Shown piece by piece: positions 14,885 through 23,844 of a stretch of 64,000 nucleotides of DNA. Origin of the DNA: Gemmatimonadota bacterium (GTDB lineage Bacteria > Gemmatimonadota > Gemmatimonadetes > Gemmatimonadales > GWC2-71-9); NCBI GenBank assembly GCA_040388535.1, contig JAZKBR010000002.1, positions 520,485-584,484 of the forward strand. The letters are read 5' to 3'. Each line of letters starts with the position of its first letter. Positions within the stretch are counted from its first letter, which is position 1. The notes under the pieces are model-generated. The model saw nothing but the letters and a program-made list of their open reading frames with translations, made no database searches and was not told where the DNA came from. The translations under genes were made by a program, and so were the position numbers.

Positions 14885-16044
14885 GGCGAGACCGCGATGA
14901 GCCGGGCGAGGTCGAGGTAAGCCACACCGTTCTGGTCGAGGCGACGCACCAGCACGCGATCGCCATCGGCGGCGAGGAGGCGATAGCGCGCAGGCATTTC
15001 CACGCGACGGGTCAAGTGTCCTGCGGTGTTGAACACCGCGAATCGGCGGACATTCTCGGTTGGCACCACGGTCTCGGCCACCCAGAGTGCGCCGTCGGCG
15101 GCTCCGATGACGTCTTCGTAGTGCGCCACCGAATCGGCAAACCGGGAGCCGACGGCTGCGCGCTGTCGCGCCTTGATCGAATCGCGCATTGCTTCGGTCA
15201 CGAGGCGGGCGGGCTCGGCCAACGCGACGCGCATCCGGAGCACGCCGGTAGAGTCGTGAACGTCGAAGGCCCATCCCTGATTGGTACCGACCACCAGCCG
15301 ATTGCCCCAGAGCTTCACGATCGTCTTCCGCCCGAATTCGACATCACGATACCCGAGCAGACCAGCGGTACTGTCGCCGGCCTTGATCGGATACCAGTCG
15401 AGCCCCGGCCACGACGCGAGGGTATCGCTCCCCGTGGCGGTGATCCGCACCAGGAATTCGCGATTCCGCTGCACCGATTCGTCGAGTTGTGTCGGCAGGA
15501 TTGGAGCGCGCCTCACGGCAAGCAGGGCACCATCGCGGACCGGAAGCAGCAATTGATCGGAACTCGCGGACACGGCAAGCGATATATCGGTGCGGAGGAG
15601 GAGTTCCGGCGAGAGCCGGATGAGTCGCGCGGGGCGGTCGAGCAACCAGATCGAGCCATCGTCGGCGCGATGCGGTGCCGGACGATCGCGAAACTCGCCA
15701 GGTCCGTCGCCGTGCCGGCCGTAGCTGCCGAGCGGCGTACCCGCAGAATCGAAGAGCACCACTCGATACGCGCGGTCATCGGCAACAATGAATCGATCGG
15801 CACCGAGAAAGAGTGCCGACGTGACGAAGCTCATCTCACGGAGCGCGTCGGCCTTGGAGCCGCCAATGGTCACTGTCGGCGCACCGAGCCGGAAGCGTGG
15901 CGCTTGCGACAGTGCGCCGGCCGGATGCTCGACGATCGCGACGCCGGCGGAATCGCGGGTTGTGATCGTGTTGCTGGCCACCGGAATGGCGGGCGGCTTG
16001 CCGCACGCAGCGAGGAGCGCGAGCACCGCGACGCGCATGTTCAC
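14881..16044 (-). CDS. 6-bladed beta-propeller lipoprotein
   Basis: 387 aa. A lipoprotein-type signal (MRVAVLALLAACGK, lipidated Cys about 15) is followed by TRDSAGVAIVEHPAG and repeated beta-rich units such as SALFLGADRFIVADDRAYRVVLFDSAGTPLGSYGRHGDGPGEF and GSIWLLDRPARLIRLSPE, matching the NHL-like 6-bladed propeller family common in secreted proteins of this group. Likely outer-membrane or periplasmic; ligand unknown. Related to the 16426-17496 product, from which it is separated by a VOC gene. Confidence 0.85.
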   Translation of the reverse strand: MNMRVAVLALLAACGKPPAIPVASNTITTRDSAGVAIVEHPAGALSQAPRFRLGAPTVTIGGSKADALREMSFVTSALFLGADRFIVADDRAYRVVLFDSAGTPLGSYGRHGDGPGEFRDRPAPHRADDGSIWLLDRPARLIRLSPELLLRTDISLAVSASSDQLLLPVRDGALLAVRRAPILPTQLDESVQRNREFLVRITATGSDTLASWPGLDWYPIKAGDSTAGLLGYRDVEFGRKTIVKLWGNRLVVGTNQGWAFDVHDSTGVLRMRVALAEPARLVTEAMRDSIKARQRAAVGSRFADSVAHYEDVIGAADGALWVAETVVPTENVRRFAVFNTAGHLTRRVEMPARYRLLAADGDRVLVRRLDQNGVAYLDLARLIAVSP

Positions 16045-16054
16045 GCCGGGTGGC

Positions 16055-16429
16055 TCAGGCGTCGAGCGTGAAGTGCGGATTCTCGATCACGCCGAAGACG
16101 TTGCCGAACGGATCGTGCACGGCACCGGCCTTGATCCCGCCACCAACATCCTGCACCGGTTCCTGTGGCGTCGCGCCCAGGAGAATCAGTCGCGCATAGG
16201 CCGCTTCGGCGTCGCTCACGCCCCAGTAGGCAACCCCGGCCTCGGCACGCAGTGGTGCGCCGCCATCGGGCACAAGACCGAGCTCGTAGCCGCCAACGTT
16301 GAAGCCGACATAGAAGGGTTCGTCGAAGTACGGTGCATGGCCCACGACCTCGGCGTACCACGCCTTGGCCTTGGCGAGATCGACCACACTGTACTTGGCC
16401 GTGCGCAACCCCAGGAAGAATCCGCTCAT
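16055..16429 (-). CDS. VOC family (glyoxalase-like) protein
   Basis: 124 aa from the ATG at 16429, overlapping the upstream TGA by 4 bp. Features: LRTAKYSVVDLAKAKAWYAEVVGHAPYFDEPFYVGFNVGGYELGLVP, VAYWGVSDAEAAYARLILLGATPQEPVQDVGGGI and AVHDPFGNVFGVIENPHF. These give the paired beta-alpha-beta-beta-beta modules of the vicinal oxygen chelate superfamily; the metal ligands are incompletely conserved. Could be a lyase, dioxygenase-like or binding protein; no specific reaction can be assigned. Sits between two propeller lipoproteins. Confidence 0.88.
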   Translation of the reverse strand: MSGFFLGLRTAKYSVVDLAKAKAWYAEVVGHAPYFDEPFYVGFNVGGYELGLVPDGGAPLRAEAGVAYWGVSDAEAAYARLILLGATPQEPVQDVGGGIKAGAVHDPFGNVFGVIENPHFTLDA

Positions 16430-17496
16430 CGCTGCTTGCCTCGGTTCAGTTTCGTGGTGTCGAGCACCACACGCATCAGTTCGGCCTGATTCCACCCGTT
16501 GGCGGTTACGCGAACACGCATCACGACACCGGGTTCGACGGCGAACGGGTACGACGCGTCGAATCGAGTCGTCGCGAGCAGGGCGCCACTTGCCGGATCG
16601 AGGACATCGATCACCGTATCGTACACTTTATCTGCGTCACTGATAGAGAGGGAGGCCGCGCTGTCGCTACCGGCCGCACTCAATCCCGCGCTCCATTTGG
16701 CATCCGCAGCCTTGCCGAGCACCCAGAGCCGACCCGCTGCGTCGAACCAGGCATCCATGAGCATTGGTGACGGTGGTGTGGTCTTGCTCGGCGCACTCGC
16801 GGTACCATAGGGAGTAAACCAGTCGGGCTGCCGCTCGATCACGCCCAGCAACGTGCCGGCGCTATCCCAGTGCTCAAGACGATAGCGGAACTGCATCGGC
16901 ATCGTCCACCAGGAACCGTCGGGGGCGCGAACCAGTCGCCGCGGCGAGTGGATCGCGAGTGCGGCGCTGTCTCCGGCGATCTGCTTCGAGATGCTGCCGT
17001 CGGGCGCGAGGAGCAGCAAAGGAAACGGCCGCTCACTCGATGATGAGGCCAGCAGTACTCGACCATCCATCCCAACCTCGGCGTCCCACGGTCCGATCGG
17101 CAGCTGCACGGTGCGGACCCAGGTACGGCTCGGTGCGAAGACCAGCGCGCGCTGCGCGTTGTCGAAGAGCCAGAGCGAGTCGCCCAGGCCGATGCGCGCG
17201 AAGAGCGGCTCGCGAAAGCCGTCGGCGGAATCGCCTGCAGTACCCAGCGGTCCGAGAAACGCGCCGCTGTCGCTATAGGCGAGTGGCAGCGACGCGACGC
17301 CGCCGGGCTGCGGCACCAGTACCCGGTACCCGCCGGGATGATGGGCACTGACGCGCGGCCAGGTCGCCATCGTCCCGGCGCCCTCGGTCGCGCCGATGAC
17401 CGACATCGGTTCCAGTGAGATCGGGGCGAGTGTTCGTTCGCTGGTGCAGGCCGCGGAGAGCGCGCAGACGGAGAGAAGCCATTTCATCGCGCGCAT
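16426..17496 (-). CDS. Beta-propeller-like lipoprotein
   Basis: 356 aa. The signal MKWLLSVCALSAACTS has a lipobox-like SAAC. The body repeats propeller-type strands: PLFARIGLGDSLWLFDNAQRALVFAPSR, VQLPIGPWDAEVGMDGRVLLASSSSE, and SISKQIAGDSAALAIHSPRRLVRAPDGSWWTMPMQFRYRLEHWDSAGTLLG. Resembles the 14881-16044 protein and is probably its paralog. The start at 17496 is used; an ATG three codons later (MKWLL) is equally good. First gene of the propeller-VOC-propeller-DUF4112 group. Confidence 0.8.
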   Translation of the reverse strand: MRAMKWLLSVCALSAACTSERTLAPISLEPMSVIGATEGAGTMATWPRVSAHHPGGYRVLVPQPGGVASLPLAYSDSGAFLGPLGTAGDSADGFREPLFARIGLGDSLWLFDNAQRALVFAPSRTWVRTVQLPIGPWDAEVGMDGRVLLASSSSERPFPLLLLAPDGSISKQIAGDSAALAIHSPRRLVRAPDGSWWTMPMQFRYRLEHWDSAGTLLGVIERQPDWFTPYGTASAPSKTTPPSPMLMDAWFDAAGRLWVLGKAADAKWSAGLSAAGSDSAASLSISDADKVYDTVIDVLDPASGALLATTRFDASYPFAVEPGVVMRVRVTANGWNQAELMRVVLDTTKLNRGKQR

Positions 17497-17525
17497 AGGG
17501 AACTCCGGTACTCCGAGAGATGACT

Positions 17526-18398
17526 TCAGTTACGACCTGGTCGACGACGTGCGACGACGGCGAGCGCCAGCAAGTAGGGCAGGGCAATCCAGAGCTGATA
17601 GGGCACCCCGCTTCCGCTCGCTTGGACGACGTACTGCAACGCTGTCGCACCGCCAAAGAGTAGCGCCGCTGCAGCGACAGGCCCCGGTCGCTGCCGACCG
17701 AGCACGACGATAGCGATGGCGATGAAGCCGCGACCACCGGTCATCCGCTCGGTGAACGTCCCGACCTGCGCCAGGACGAGTGAGGCGCCGGCGAGCCCGG
17801 CCATCGCCCCGCCGAGGAGAATCGCGACCGTCTGCACCCGACCAACCCGGACACCAACCGCTGCGGCCGCCTGCGGCGATTCGCCGGCCGCCCGCAGCTC
17901 AAGCCCGTAACGGGTGCGGAAGATGAGCCAGCCAGCCAACGGGATGACGAGGTAGGTGAAGTAAGTAAGCGAGGATTGATTAAAGAAGGGTTCGCCGATC
18001 AAGGGAATGTTCGACAGCCCCGGAATACGCACCTTGGCGAGCGTCGGGAGGGAGAGGCCGGCCCCGCCATCGCCGAAGACCCGCCGTGCAATGACACCAG
18101 TGAGACCCGTCGTTCCCAACGTAACGGCGGTTCCGGTAATGATCTGGTCGGCACGGACACCGATGGCGATCGCCGCGAAAATGGCTGCCGTTGCGACTCC
18201 CGCCAGCAGCGCTGCGGCTACCCCGGCCCCGGTGCCGGCCGCGCCCGCGCCGACGGCGGCGCCGAAAGCACCCGCAAGCATGGCTCCTTCGATACCGAGG
18301 TTGATCACGCCGCCACGTTCAACTACGGTCTCGCCGATGGCGGCGAGTGCGAGTGGGGTCGCCACCCGGACGGCCGCAGTCAGCAGATCGCCGATCAT
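17526..18398 (-). CDS. BMP-type nucleoside ABC transporter permease
   Basis: 290 aa with about eight TM segments. The N-terminus GDLLTAAVRVATPLALAAIGETVVERGGVINLGIEGAMLAGAFGA is the signature of the BmpD/NupQ-type permeases of the nucleoside (PnrA) import family. Conserved patches: DQIITGTAVTLGTTGLTGVIARRVFG and GLELRAAGESPQAAAAVGVRVGRVQTVAILLGGAMAGLAGA. It overlaps the partner permease by 4 bp and ends the operon. Acts in the inner membrane with the 18395-19432 permease. Confidence 0.92.
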   Translation of the reverse strand: MIGDLLTAAVRVATPLALAAIGETVVERGGVINLGIEGAMLAGAFGAAVGAGAAGTGAGVAAALLAGVATAAIFAAIAIGVRADQIITGTAVTLGTTGLTGVIARRVFGDGGAGLSLPTLAKVRIPGLSNIPLIGEPFFNQSSLTYFTYLVIPLAGWLIFRTRYGLELRAAGESPQAAAAVGVRVGRVQTVAILLGGAMAGLAGASLVLAQVGTFTERMTGGRGFIAIAIVVLGRQRPGPVAAAALLFGGATALQYVVQASGSGVPYQLWIALPYLLALAVVARRRPGRN

Positions 18399-19432
18399 AG
18401 CGCTCGCTCCTGCCGCCGGGTGAGGACGACCAGAGTCAGGATCACGACCGCCTCGACCACCTGAACAGCCACCGCTGGAACACCCGCGTCACGTTGCATC
18501 GCGCCGGCGCCGGCCTCGAGCGCACCGAAGAGCAGTCCTGCGATCACGACTCCGAGCGGCTGGAGACGGCCGAGGAGGGCCACGGCGATCGCAGTGAAGC
18601 CGTATCCGGGCGAGAGGTTCTGATAGAGGGCGTAGGAAACCCCGCTCACCTCGACGGCTCCGCCGAGTCCGGCGAGGGCACCCGACCAGAGGAGGGCTGT
18701 CGCCAGAACGCCTGAGGCGGCGATCCCGCCGGTGACCTTCGCTGCGGTGGCGCCGGCCCCGACGGCACGGAGCCGGAAACCCCAGCGACTCTTCCAGAAG
18801 AGCAGCCCGACCAGTAGCGCGAGCAACAGGGCGATCGGCAGCCCGAGGTGCATCCGGGCACCCGAGACCAGCTTGGGCAGCTGGGCCGAGAGGGCGATCG
18901 GTCCGCTCTGCGGATAGATGTGCGATGGTTCCTGCAGCGGTCCGGTCACCGCATACGACACCGCGGCATCGGCGACGAAGTTGAGAAGCAGCGTCGAGAT
19001 CACCTCGGTTACGCCGAAGCGGAGTCGCAACGCCACCGGCAACAGCATCCAGGCGGCGCCAGCGATCGCTCCGGCGCCCAATACCATCGGGATCGCGAAA
19101 TACGGCGGCAGCGCTGCGACGTGGAGACCGGCCCACGTTGCAGCGATGGCGCCGAGGGCGAACTGCCCCTCCATCCCGATATTGAGCGCGCCCCCTTTGC
19201 TCGCGATCGTGAATGCCAGCCCGAGGATGATGAGCGGCGTCGCGCGAACCAGTGTCGCCGACGAGATCGCATACCACGAGCCGAAGGCGCCACGCCAGAG
19301 GGCCGCCAGCGACGCGCCGACATCGAATCCCGCAACGGCGAGGAAGGCCGCGAGCAGCAAGAGTCCCACGCCGAACGCGAGAACGGCTTCGAGGATTCCG
19401 GGCCCCGCTGACTGAGAGCGTGGTGCTGTCAT
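18395..19432 (-). CDS. BMP-type nucleoside ABC transporter permease
   Basis: 345 aa with about nine TM segments. Family signatures: SATLVRATPLIILGLAFTIASKGGALNIGMEGQFALGAIAATWAG, GVTEVISTLLLNFVADAAVSYAVTGPLQEP, GFRLRAVGAGATAAKVTGGI and GYGFTAIAVALLGRLQPLGVVIAGLLFGAL. This is the NupP-type partner. Overlaps the ATPase gene (4 bp) and the second permease (4 bp). Confidence 0.92.
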   Translation of the reverse strand: MTAPRSQSAGPGILEAVLAFGVGLLLLAAFLAVAGFDVGASLAALWRGAFGSWYAISSATLVRATPLIILGLAFTIASKGGALNIGMEGQFALGAIAATWAGLHVAALPPYFAIPMVLGAGAIAGAAWMLLPVALRLRFGVTEVISTLLLNFVADAAVSYAVTGPLQEPSHIYPQSGPIALSAQLPKLVSGARMHLGLPIALLLALLVGLLFWKSRWGFRLRAVGAGATAAKVTGGIAASGVLATALLWSGALAGLGGAVEVSGVSYALYQNLSPGYGFTAIAVALLGRLQPLGVVIAGLLFGALEAGAGAMQRDAGVPAVAVQVVEAVVILTLVVLTRRQERAL

Positions 19433-20811
19433 CCCGACAATCCGAGCAGCGCGTCACCGACGTCATCGCGGGAGGCATCGACCGGCATCTCGCGGATGAC
19501 ACCGTTCGCCACGACGAGCACGCGGTCTGCAATTGCGAGGACTTCATCGAGGTCGGAGGAATGCACCACGACCGCCATCCCCTGAGCGGCGGCGAGACGG
19601 AGTCGCTCATGAATCGCCTGGGTCGCGAGGATGTCGAGTCCGCGGGTTGGATCCTCGGCGACGAGCACCCGTGGCTCACGCTCGAAGGCGCGGGCGAAGA
19701 TCAGCTTCTGCTGATTGCCGCCGGAAAGCTGGACGGCGAGCGTCTCGGTGCCGTCGGCGCGCACGTCGAACTGCTCGAGCAGCTGCGCCGTGCGGGTACG
19801 CCAGGCCGGCCAATCGATCCAGGCACCTGCGCGTGCGAGTACGCCGAGGAGCAGGTTCTCGGTGAGCGTAAAGGGAGGGATCAATCCTTCACGGCTGCGA
19901 TCCTCGGGAATGAAAGCCACTGGCGAAGCAACCTCGAGTGTGCCGCGTGCCGGCACAATTCCCGCGATTGCTCGCAGCAGCTCGCGCTGTCCGTTCCCTT
20001 CGATGGCCGCGATTCCCACGACCTCGCCCCCGCGTATTTCGAAGGATTGCGGCGAGCCGCCGATCAGCAGCGAATCACCGCGCACGAGCACGTCGCCCGG
20101 AACGGCAGCGCTCCGTGTGGTCCGTGGGAGCGCGCTGCCGAGCATCGCCTTCGCGAGAGAGGCGGGGGTCTCTGTGGCGATCGGACCAGTCAGCGTGACC
20201 TTGCCGCGTCGCAGCACGGTGACGCGACCGGCGGCGGCGAAGACTTCGTCGAGTTTGTGGGTGATCAGCACGACCGCACCGCCGCGATCGGCGAACCGGC
20301 GAATCGTCTGCAATAATTCCTGCACTTCACGCGGGGCCAGCACGGCGCTCGGTTCGTCGAGCAGCAGCACGCGCGCATTGGCGGCGAGTGCCTTGACGAT
20401 CTCGAGTCGTTGCCGGAGCTGCACCGAGAGCGACCCCGCGAGCGCTGCGGGGTCGAGCGGCAGCCCGGCTTGGGCGATCGCCTCGGCGGCTCGCCGTTCG
20501 GCACGTTTGCCGGTGTCACGCCAGCCGGCGGCCAGCGCGATGTTCTCGCCGACCGAGAGTGACGCGATCGAGGTGAAGTGCTGGTGCACCATGCCGATTC
20601 CGGCGGCACGCGCGGCAACCGGCGAGGCGAAGGAGGAACCGCTATCGGGGCGGATGAGCCCGTAGGCGATATTCATCAGCGTACTCTTGCCGGCGCCGTT
20701 TTCGCCGAGGAGCGCGTGCACTTCACCGGCGGCAACGTCGAAGGAGACGTTGTCGAGGGCGAGGGTGTTGCCAAAGCGCTTGCTGATCTGCTGGAGCGAG
20801 AGGAGCGTCAC
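19429..20811 (-). CDS. BMP-type nucleoside ABC transporter ATP-binding protein (tandem)
   Basis: 460 aa, two ABC domains. Domain 1: Walker A GENGAGKSTLMNIAYG, signature near LSVQLRQRLEIVKAL (degenerate, lacking LSGGQ), Walker B VLLLDEPSAVL. Domain 2: a weak Walker A (GNGQRELLRAIAG), signature LSGGNQQKLIFARAF, Walker B VLVAEDPTRGLDILAT. The asymmetry is normal for NupO/RbsA-like tandem ATPases. It energises nucleoside-type uptake with the two permeases and the BMP lipoprotein. Overlaps the Nif3 gene by 4 bp. Confidence 0.94.
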   Translation of the reverse strand: MTLLSLQQISKRFGNTLALDNVSFDVAAGEVHALLGENGAGKSTLMNIAYGLIRPDSGSSFASPVAARAAGIGMVHQHFTSIASLSVGENIALAAGWRDTGKRAERRAAEAIAQAGLPLDPAALAGSLSVQLRQRLEIVKALAANARVLLLDEPSAVLAPREVQELLQTIRRFADRGGAVVLITHKLDEVFAAAGRVTVLRRGKVTLTGPIATETPASLAKAMLGSALPRTTRSAAVPGDVLVRGDSLLIGGSPQSFEIRGGEVVGIAAIEGNGQRELLRAIAGIVPARGTLEVASPVAFIPEDRSREGLIPPFTLTENLLLGVLARAGAWIDWPAWRTRTAQLLEQFDVRADGTETLAVQLSGGNQQKLIFARAFEREPRVLVAEDPTRGLDILATQAIHERLRLAAAQGMAVVVHSSDLDEVLAIADRVLVVANGVIREMPVDASRDDVGDALLGLSG

Positions 20812-21575
20812 ATCCCCGTCGGGTGATCGTGAAACACCGCGTGCAGGCCGAAGCGCTCGGCAAGGTGTTCCCCGAGCGCCTTCACGCCCACGGTCTCGGT
20901 GGCGTAGTGGCCGGCGTACAACACGTTGATGCCGAGCTCGAGCGCATCGAAAGTGGTGTGATGGGCACCTTCGCCGGTGATGAAGGTGTCGAGTCCGGCA
21001 TCGACTGCCGCCTCGATCCGGTTCCCTGCCGCGCCGGTGATGATCCCCACGCGCGTGGTCGTCTCGGGGCCGCCAGGAATCAGGTGCACCCGGCCGCCGA
21101 GCAACTCCGTGAGCCGTGCAGCGAGCGCATCGCGCGACATGATGAGATGTCCCGCTGCTCCGAACGGCATTCCGCGATAGAGATCGAACGGCACCGGATC
21201 GAGAATCCCGAGCATCCGTGCGAGGACGGCATTATTCCCAACGTCGACGTGACTGTCGAGCGGAATGTGGGCCGAGTAGACGGCGATGTCGTGATCGAGC
21301 AGCGACTTGATGCGCCGATAGCGGCGATCGACCATCGGCACGTTGCCGTCCCAGAACAGGCCGTGATGCACGATGAGCATGGTCCCGCGCTCACACTCGG
21401 CCACCACGCGATCGATGGTCTGCTGCGACGCATCGACAGCGGTGACGAATGACGAGATCACCCCGCTGTTTTCAACCTGCAGCCCGTTGAGCGCGACATC
21501 CGCGTCGGGGATGCTGTCGATGTCGAGAAATTCGTCGAGGTATTCGAGCACTTCGTCGAGTTGTGCCGTTCTCAT
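20808..21575 (-). CDS. Nif3-like dinuclear metal centre protein
   Basis: 255 aa. Diagnostic segments: NGLQVENSG near the N-terminus, MLIVHHGLFWDG (metal-ligand His pair), VYSAHIPLDSHVDVGNNAVLARMLG, RVGIITGAAGNRIEAAVDAGLDTFITGEGAHHTTFDALELGINVLYAGHYATETVGVKAL (second set of His and Glu ligands). Full-length short form of the Nif3/YbgI/DUF34 family, a hexameric di-metal protein of incompletely known role. It is embedded with 4-bp overlaps inside the BMP transporter operon, suggesting a linked role in nucleoside or cofactor handling (inference). Confidence 0.94.
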   Translation of the reverse strand: MRTAQLDEVLEYLDEFLDIDSIPDADVALNGLQVENSGVISSFVTAVDASQQTIDRVVAECERGTMLIVHHGLFWDGNVPMVDRRYRRIKSLLDHDIAVYSAHIPLDSHVDVGNNAVLARMLGILDPVPFDLYRGMPFGAAGHLIMSRDALAARLTELLGGRVHLIPGGPETTTRVGIITGAAGNRIEAAVDAGLDTFITGEGAHHTTFDALELGINVLYAGHYATETVGVKALGEHLAERFGLHAVFHDHPTGM

Positions 21576-22564
21576 TTGGCCACCTGTCCGGCAACGATGA
21601 GCGTACCCGCAGCGATCGAGTCGGCGGCCGCCTGCACCCGCGCGGCGAGGCCGGCGGGCCAGTTGGGCTGCAGCGCGGTGTTAGGAATGAAGCGGATCAC
21701 GCCGCTGGCGACACCAAAACTCTCCACCCGCGGCGTGAAGGTGCCACCCTGCACCTCGCGACCGACGAGCAGGAAGGCACGCGGCAGATCGATCGCGGCC
21801 GACGCCTCGACTCGATCGGGCGCGAGGGACGACTGGTCGGCATTGGCGCCGTAGACGTTCACGCCCGGTGTTTCCTTGGCCGCAGAAAACATCCCGAGCG
21901 CCGCCGCGTCGGCATTGTGGTGGATCTGATCGATGCCGAGCCGGATCATCGCGAGGGCGGCTTCCTTGCCGGCAGCGGCGTCATCGAAAGTGTTGAGATA
22001 GACCAGCCGGCTCTGCACATCGGGGCGGGTCGCCTTGGCACCCTGCAGCCACCCCTCGTAGCCGAGCTTGATGGGCGGCAACTCGAGCCCGCCGATGAAG
22101 CCGATCTTCCCGCTCCGGGTGAGCGCGCCTGCCACCATGCCGCAGAGGTAGGTCGCCTCGTGGATCCGGAAGACCAAGGGCACCACGTTGCCCGCCACCC
22201 GCTGGCCGCTGGTGATCACGAAGATGGTTTTCGGGAAATCCTTCGCGACCCGCTCGGCCGCGTCCTGGAATTCGAAGCCGTGACCGAAGACCACGCGGTA
22301 TCCCTGAGTCGCGTAGCTACGGAGCGCTTCCTCCTGTTCGGCCGGGGTGCGTGCCTCGATATGGGAGATCGACGCCTTCAGGGAATCCTGTAGCTGCTGC
22401 AGTCCCTGATAGGCGCCCGAGTTCCACGCTGCGTCGGCGATGCTGCCGGGCGTCACGAGGGCGACCTTCATTCCCTGCGTCGAGTCGCCTGGGGCGGGCG
22501 CGGGCGCCTTGGCACTGCACGCGGTGAGCGTGAGAGTCAGGGCAAGATGAATTGCTCGGCGCAT
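21572..22564 (-). CDS. BMP family substrate-binding lipoprotein
   Basis: 330 aa from the ATG at 22564, giving the lipoprotein signal RRAIHLALTLTLTACSAK (lipidated Cys in LTAC). The body matches the basic membrane protein/PnrA family: MKVALVTPGSIADAAWNSGAYQGLQQL, YRVVFGHGFEFQDAAERVAKDFPKTIFVITSG, FRIHEATYLCGMVAGALTRSGKIGFIGG and QIHHNADAAALGMFSAAKE. It delivers purine nucleosides or a related ligand to the adjacent ABC transporter. The binding pocket residues cannot be assigned to one nucleoside. First gene of the operon; 4-bp overlap with the Nif3 gene. Confidence 0.92.
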   Translation of the reverse strand: MRRAIHLALTLTLTACSAKAPAPAPGDSTQGMKVALVTPGSIADAAWNSGAYQGLQQLQDSLKASISHIEARTPAEQEEALRSYATQGYRVVFGHGFEFQDAAERVAKDFPKTIFVITSGQRVAGNVVPLVFRIHEATYLCGMVAGALTRSGKIGFIGGLELPPIKLGYEGWLQGAKATRPDVQSRLVYLNTFDDAAAGKEAALAMIRLGIDQIHHNADAAALGMFSAAKETPGVNVYGANADQSSLAPDRVEASAAIDLPRAFLLVGREVQGGTFTPRVESFGVASGVIRFIPNTALQPNWPAGLAARVQAAADSIAAGTLIVAGQVAK

Positions 22565-22660
22565 GCTCGCTCCCGCTGGCGGTGGACCCTTCAAAGCTAC
22601 AGCGGTTGGAACGGAGTGTCCGCTATGTGTGCGTTTGCAAGGGGCGAGGGGTGTTGCATC

Positions 22661-22760
22661 GTGGGTGCCTCGCAGCAGCCTTGGAGGCGCCGCGCACCAG
22701 CTCTAATGTCGCCAGCTCGAACCGCCGTCGGGACTCCGTTGGGCTGCGGAGAGGCAGCCC
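22661..22760 (-). repeat. Composite dispersed repeat, copy 2 (module A only)
   Basis: Read on the minus strand this 100-bp stretch matches 25655-25758 closely, including GGAGTCCCGACGGCGGTTCG and GAGCTGGCGACATTAGAGC, and the shared end GAGGCACCCAC. It fills most of the 206-bp gap between the DUF4015 gene stop (22771) and the BMP lipoprotein start. Module B is absent. Confidence 0.85.
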
Positions 22761-22770
22761 GCGGCGATCG

Positions 22771-23844
22771 CTAGGGCTTCGCGCTCGCGAGCTTCACGCC
22801 CGCTTCGATCGACGAGTAGATCCCCTTCGGGTTCCAGAAGAGATACTCCTTGATGCCGAGATCGCGGGCGGCCCGGATCTGGGCGGCGATCTGTTCGGGG
22901 CCGTAGTGCGTGGTGCGATCGACCCATGGCGCGTCGAAGGCCTGCAGAAAGGGGAAGATCTTCCCGGGCTTCTTGCCAGCATCGATCAGCGCCTGGCGGC
23001 GCTTGAGTCCGAGCGTGAGCGAACCGTGCACGGTCTTGTAAGGGAATGCATTCGGATGATTGGCGCCCTTCGGACCATAGTAGTGCGAGGGATAGGCCAT
23101 CGGGATCAGGGTCGGGCTCGACTGAATGAGCTTCTCCCATTGCTGGTAGACACCCGAGCCATCGGGCACGTGCATCGACCACGCAAAGAGCGCTGCCGAC
23201 ATCGCGATTCCCTTTCCGTTCAGCTGCTTCTCTGCGGCCTTGAGGAAACCGGCGACGGCATCACTCGGATCACCCGCCGGTCCGGGATAGACCTGTCGAC
23301 CGATCTTGTGTGACGGCTCCGGAGTGCGCACGTAATCCCACATCACTTCATCGACGCCCTGCGCTCCGGCATCGAGGGCGATGGCGATGTTGTAGTTCCA
23401 CGCGCCCGTGGATGTTGGTGAGAGCCACGCGTGACCACTCTGATTGCGCCAGAGCCCACCGCCCTTCTCGTTCTTGATGGCCCAGTCAGGGTGCGCTTCG
23501 GCCGCACCACCATCATTGAACGTGACGGCGCGTCCCATCACATAGAGCCCGGCCTTGTGCAGTTCGCCGACGATCCAGGTCAGGTCGGCGAGATGTTTCG
23601 CGCCGCCGCCACTCGACGGACGAAAGGTGGTCCCTTCCTCGGTCTTGATGTCGATGACCCAGGTATTGAGTCCGGCGCGCGACGACAACTCGATCAGCTT
23701 CGCGCGGGTTGCCGGTGTGCGCAGCGCGCCCATCGGCACGTAGATGCCGTGCACGAATTCGGGTCGCGGGACTTTTGCGATCTGGGCCGGGAGCGATTGG
23801 GTTGCAGCAAGTGTCAGCGCAAGGAGGAGTGCGCGCATGGTCAT
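22771..23844 (-). CDS. Secreted putative glycoside hydrolase, DUF4015
   Basis: 357 aa with a signal peptide (MRALLLALTLAATQSLPAQ). The TIM-barrel DUF4015 family is recognised from HGIYVPMGALRTPATRAKLIELSSRAGLNTWVIDIKTEEGT, LYVMGRAVTFNDGGAAEAHPDWAIKNEKGG, YNIAIALDAGAQGVDEVMWDYVRTPE (acidic pair Asp-Glu plus Asp) and AQIRAARDLGIKEYLFWNPKGIY. Related to GH13-like putative polysaccharide hydrolases; no substrate known. The ATG overlaps the ParB gene's TGA by 4 bp, so a secreted enzyme is translationally coupled to chromosome partitioning genes. Confidence 0.9.
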   Translation of the reverse strand: MTMRALLLALTLAATQSLPAQIAKVPRPEFVHGIYVPMGALRTPATRAKLIELSSRAGLNTWVIDIKTEEGTTFRPSSGGGAKHLADLTWIVGELHKAGLYVMGRAVTFNDGGAAEAHPDWAIKNEKGGGLWRNQSGHAWLSPTSTGAWNYNIAIALDAGAQGVDEVMWDYVRTPEPSHKIGRQVYPGPAGDPSDAVAGFLKAAEKQLNGKGIAMSAALFAWSMHVPDGSGVYQQWEKLIQSSPTLIPMAYPSHYYGPKGANHPNAFPYKTVHGSLTLGLKRRQALIDAGKKPGKIFPFLQAFDAPWVDRTTHYGPEQIAAQIRAARDLGIKEYLFWNPKGIYSSIEAGVKLASAKP

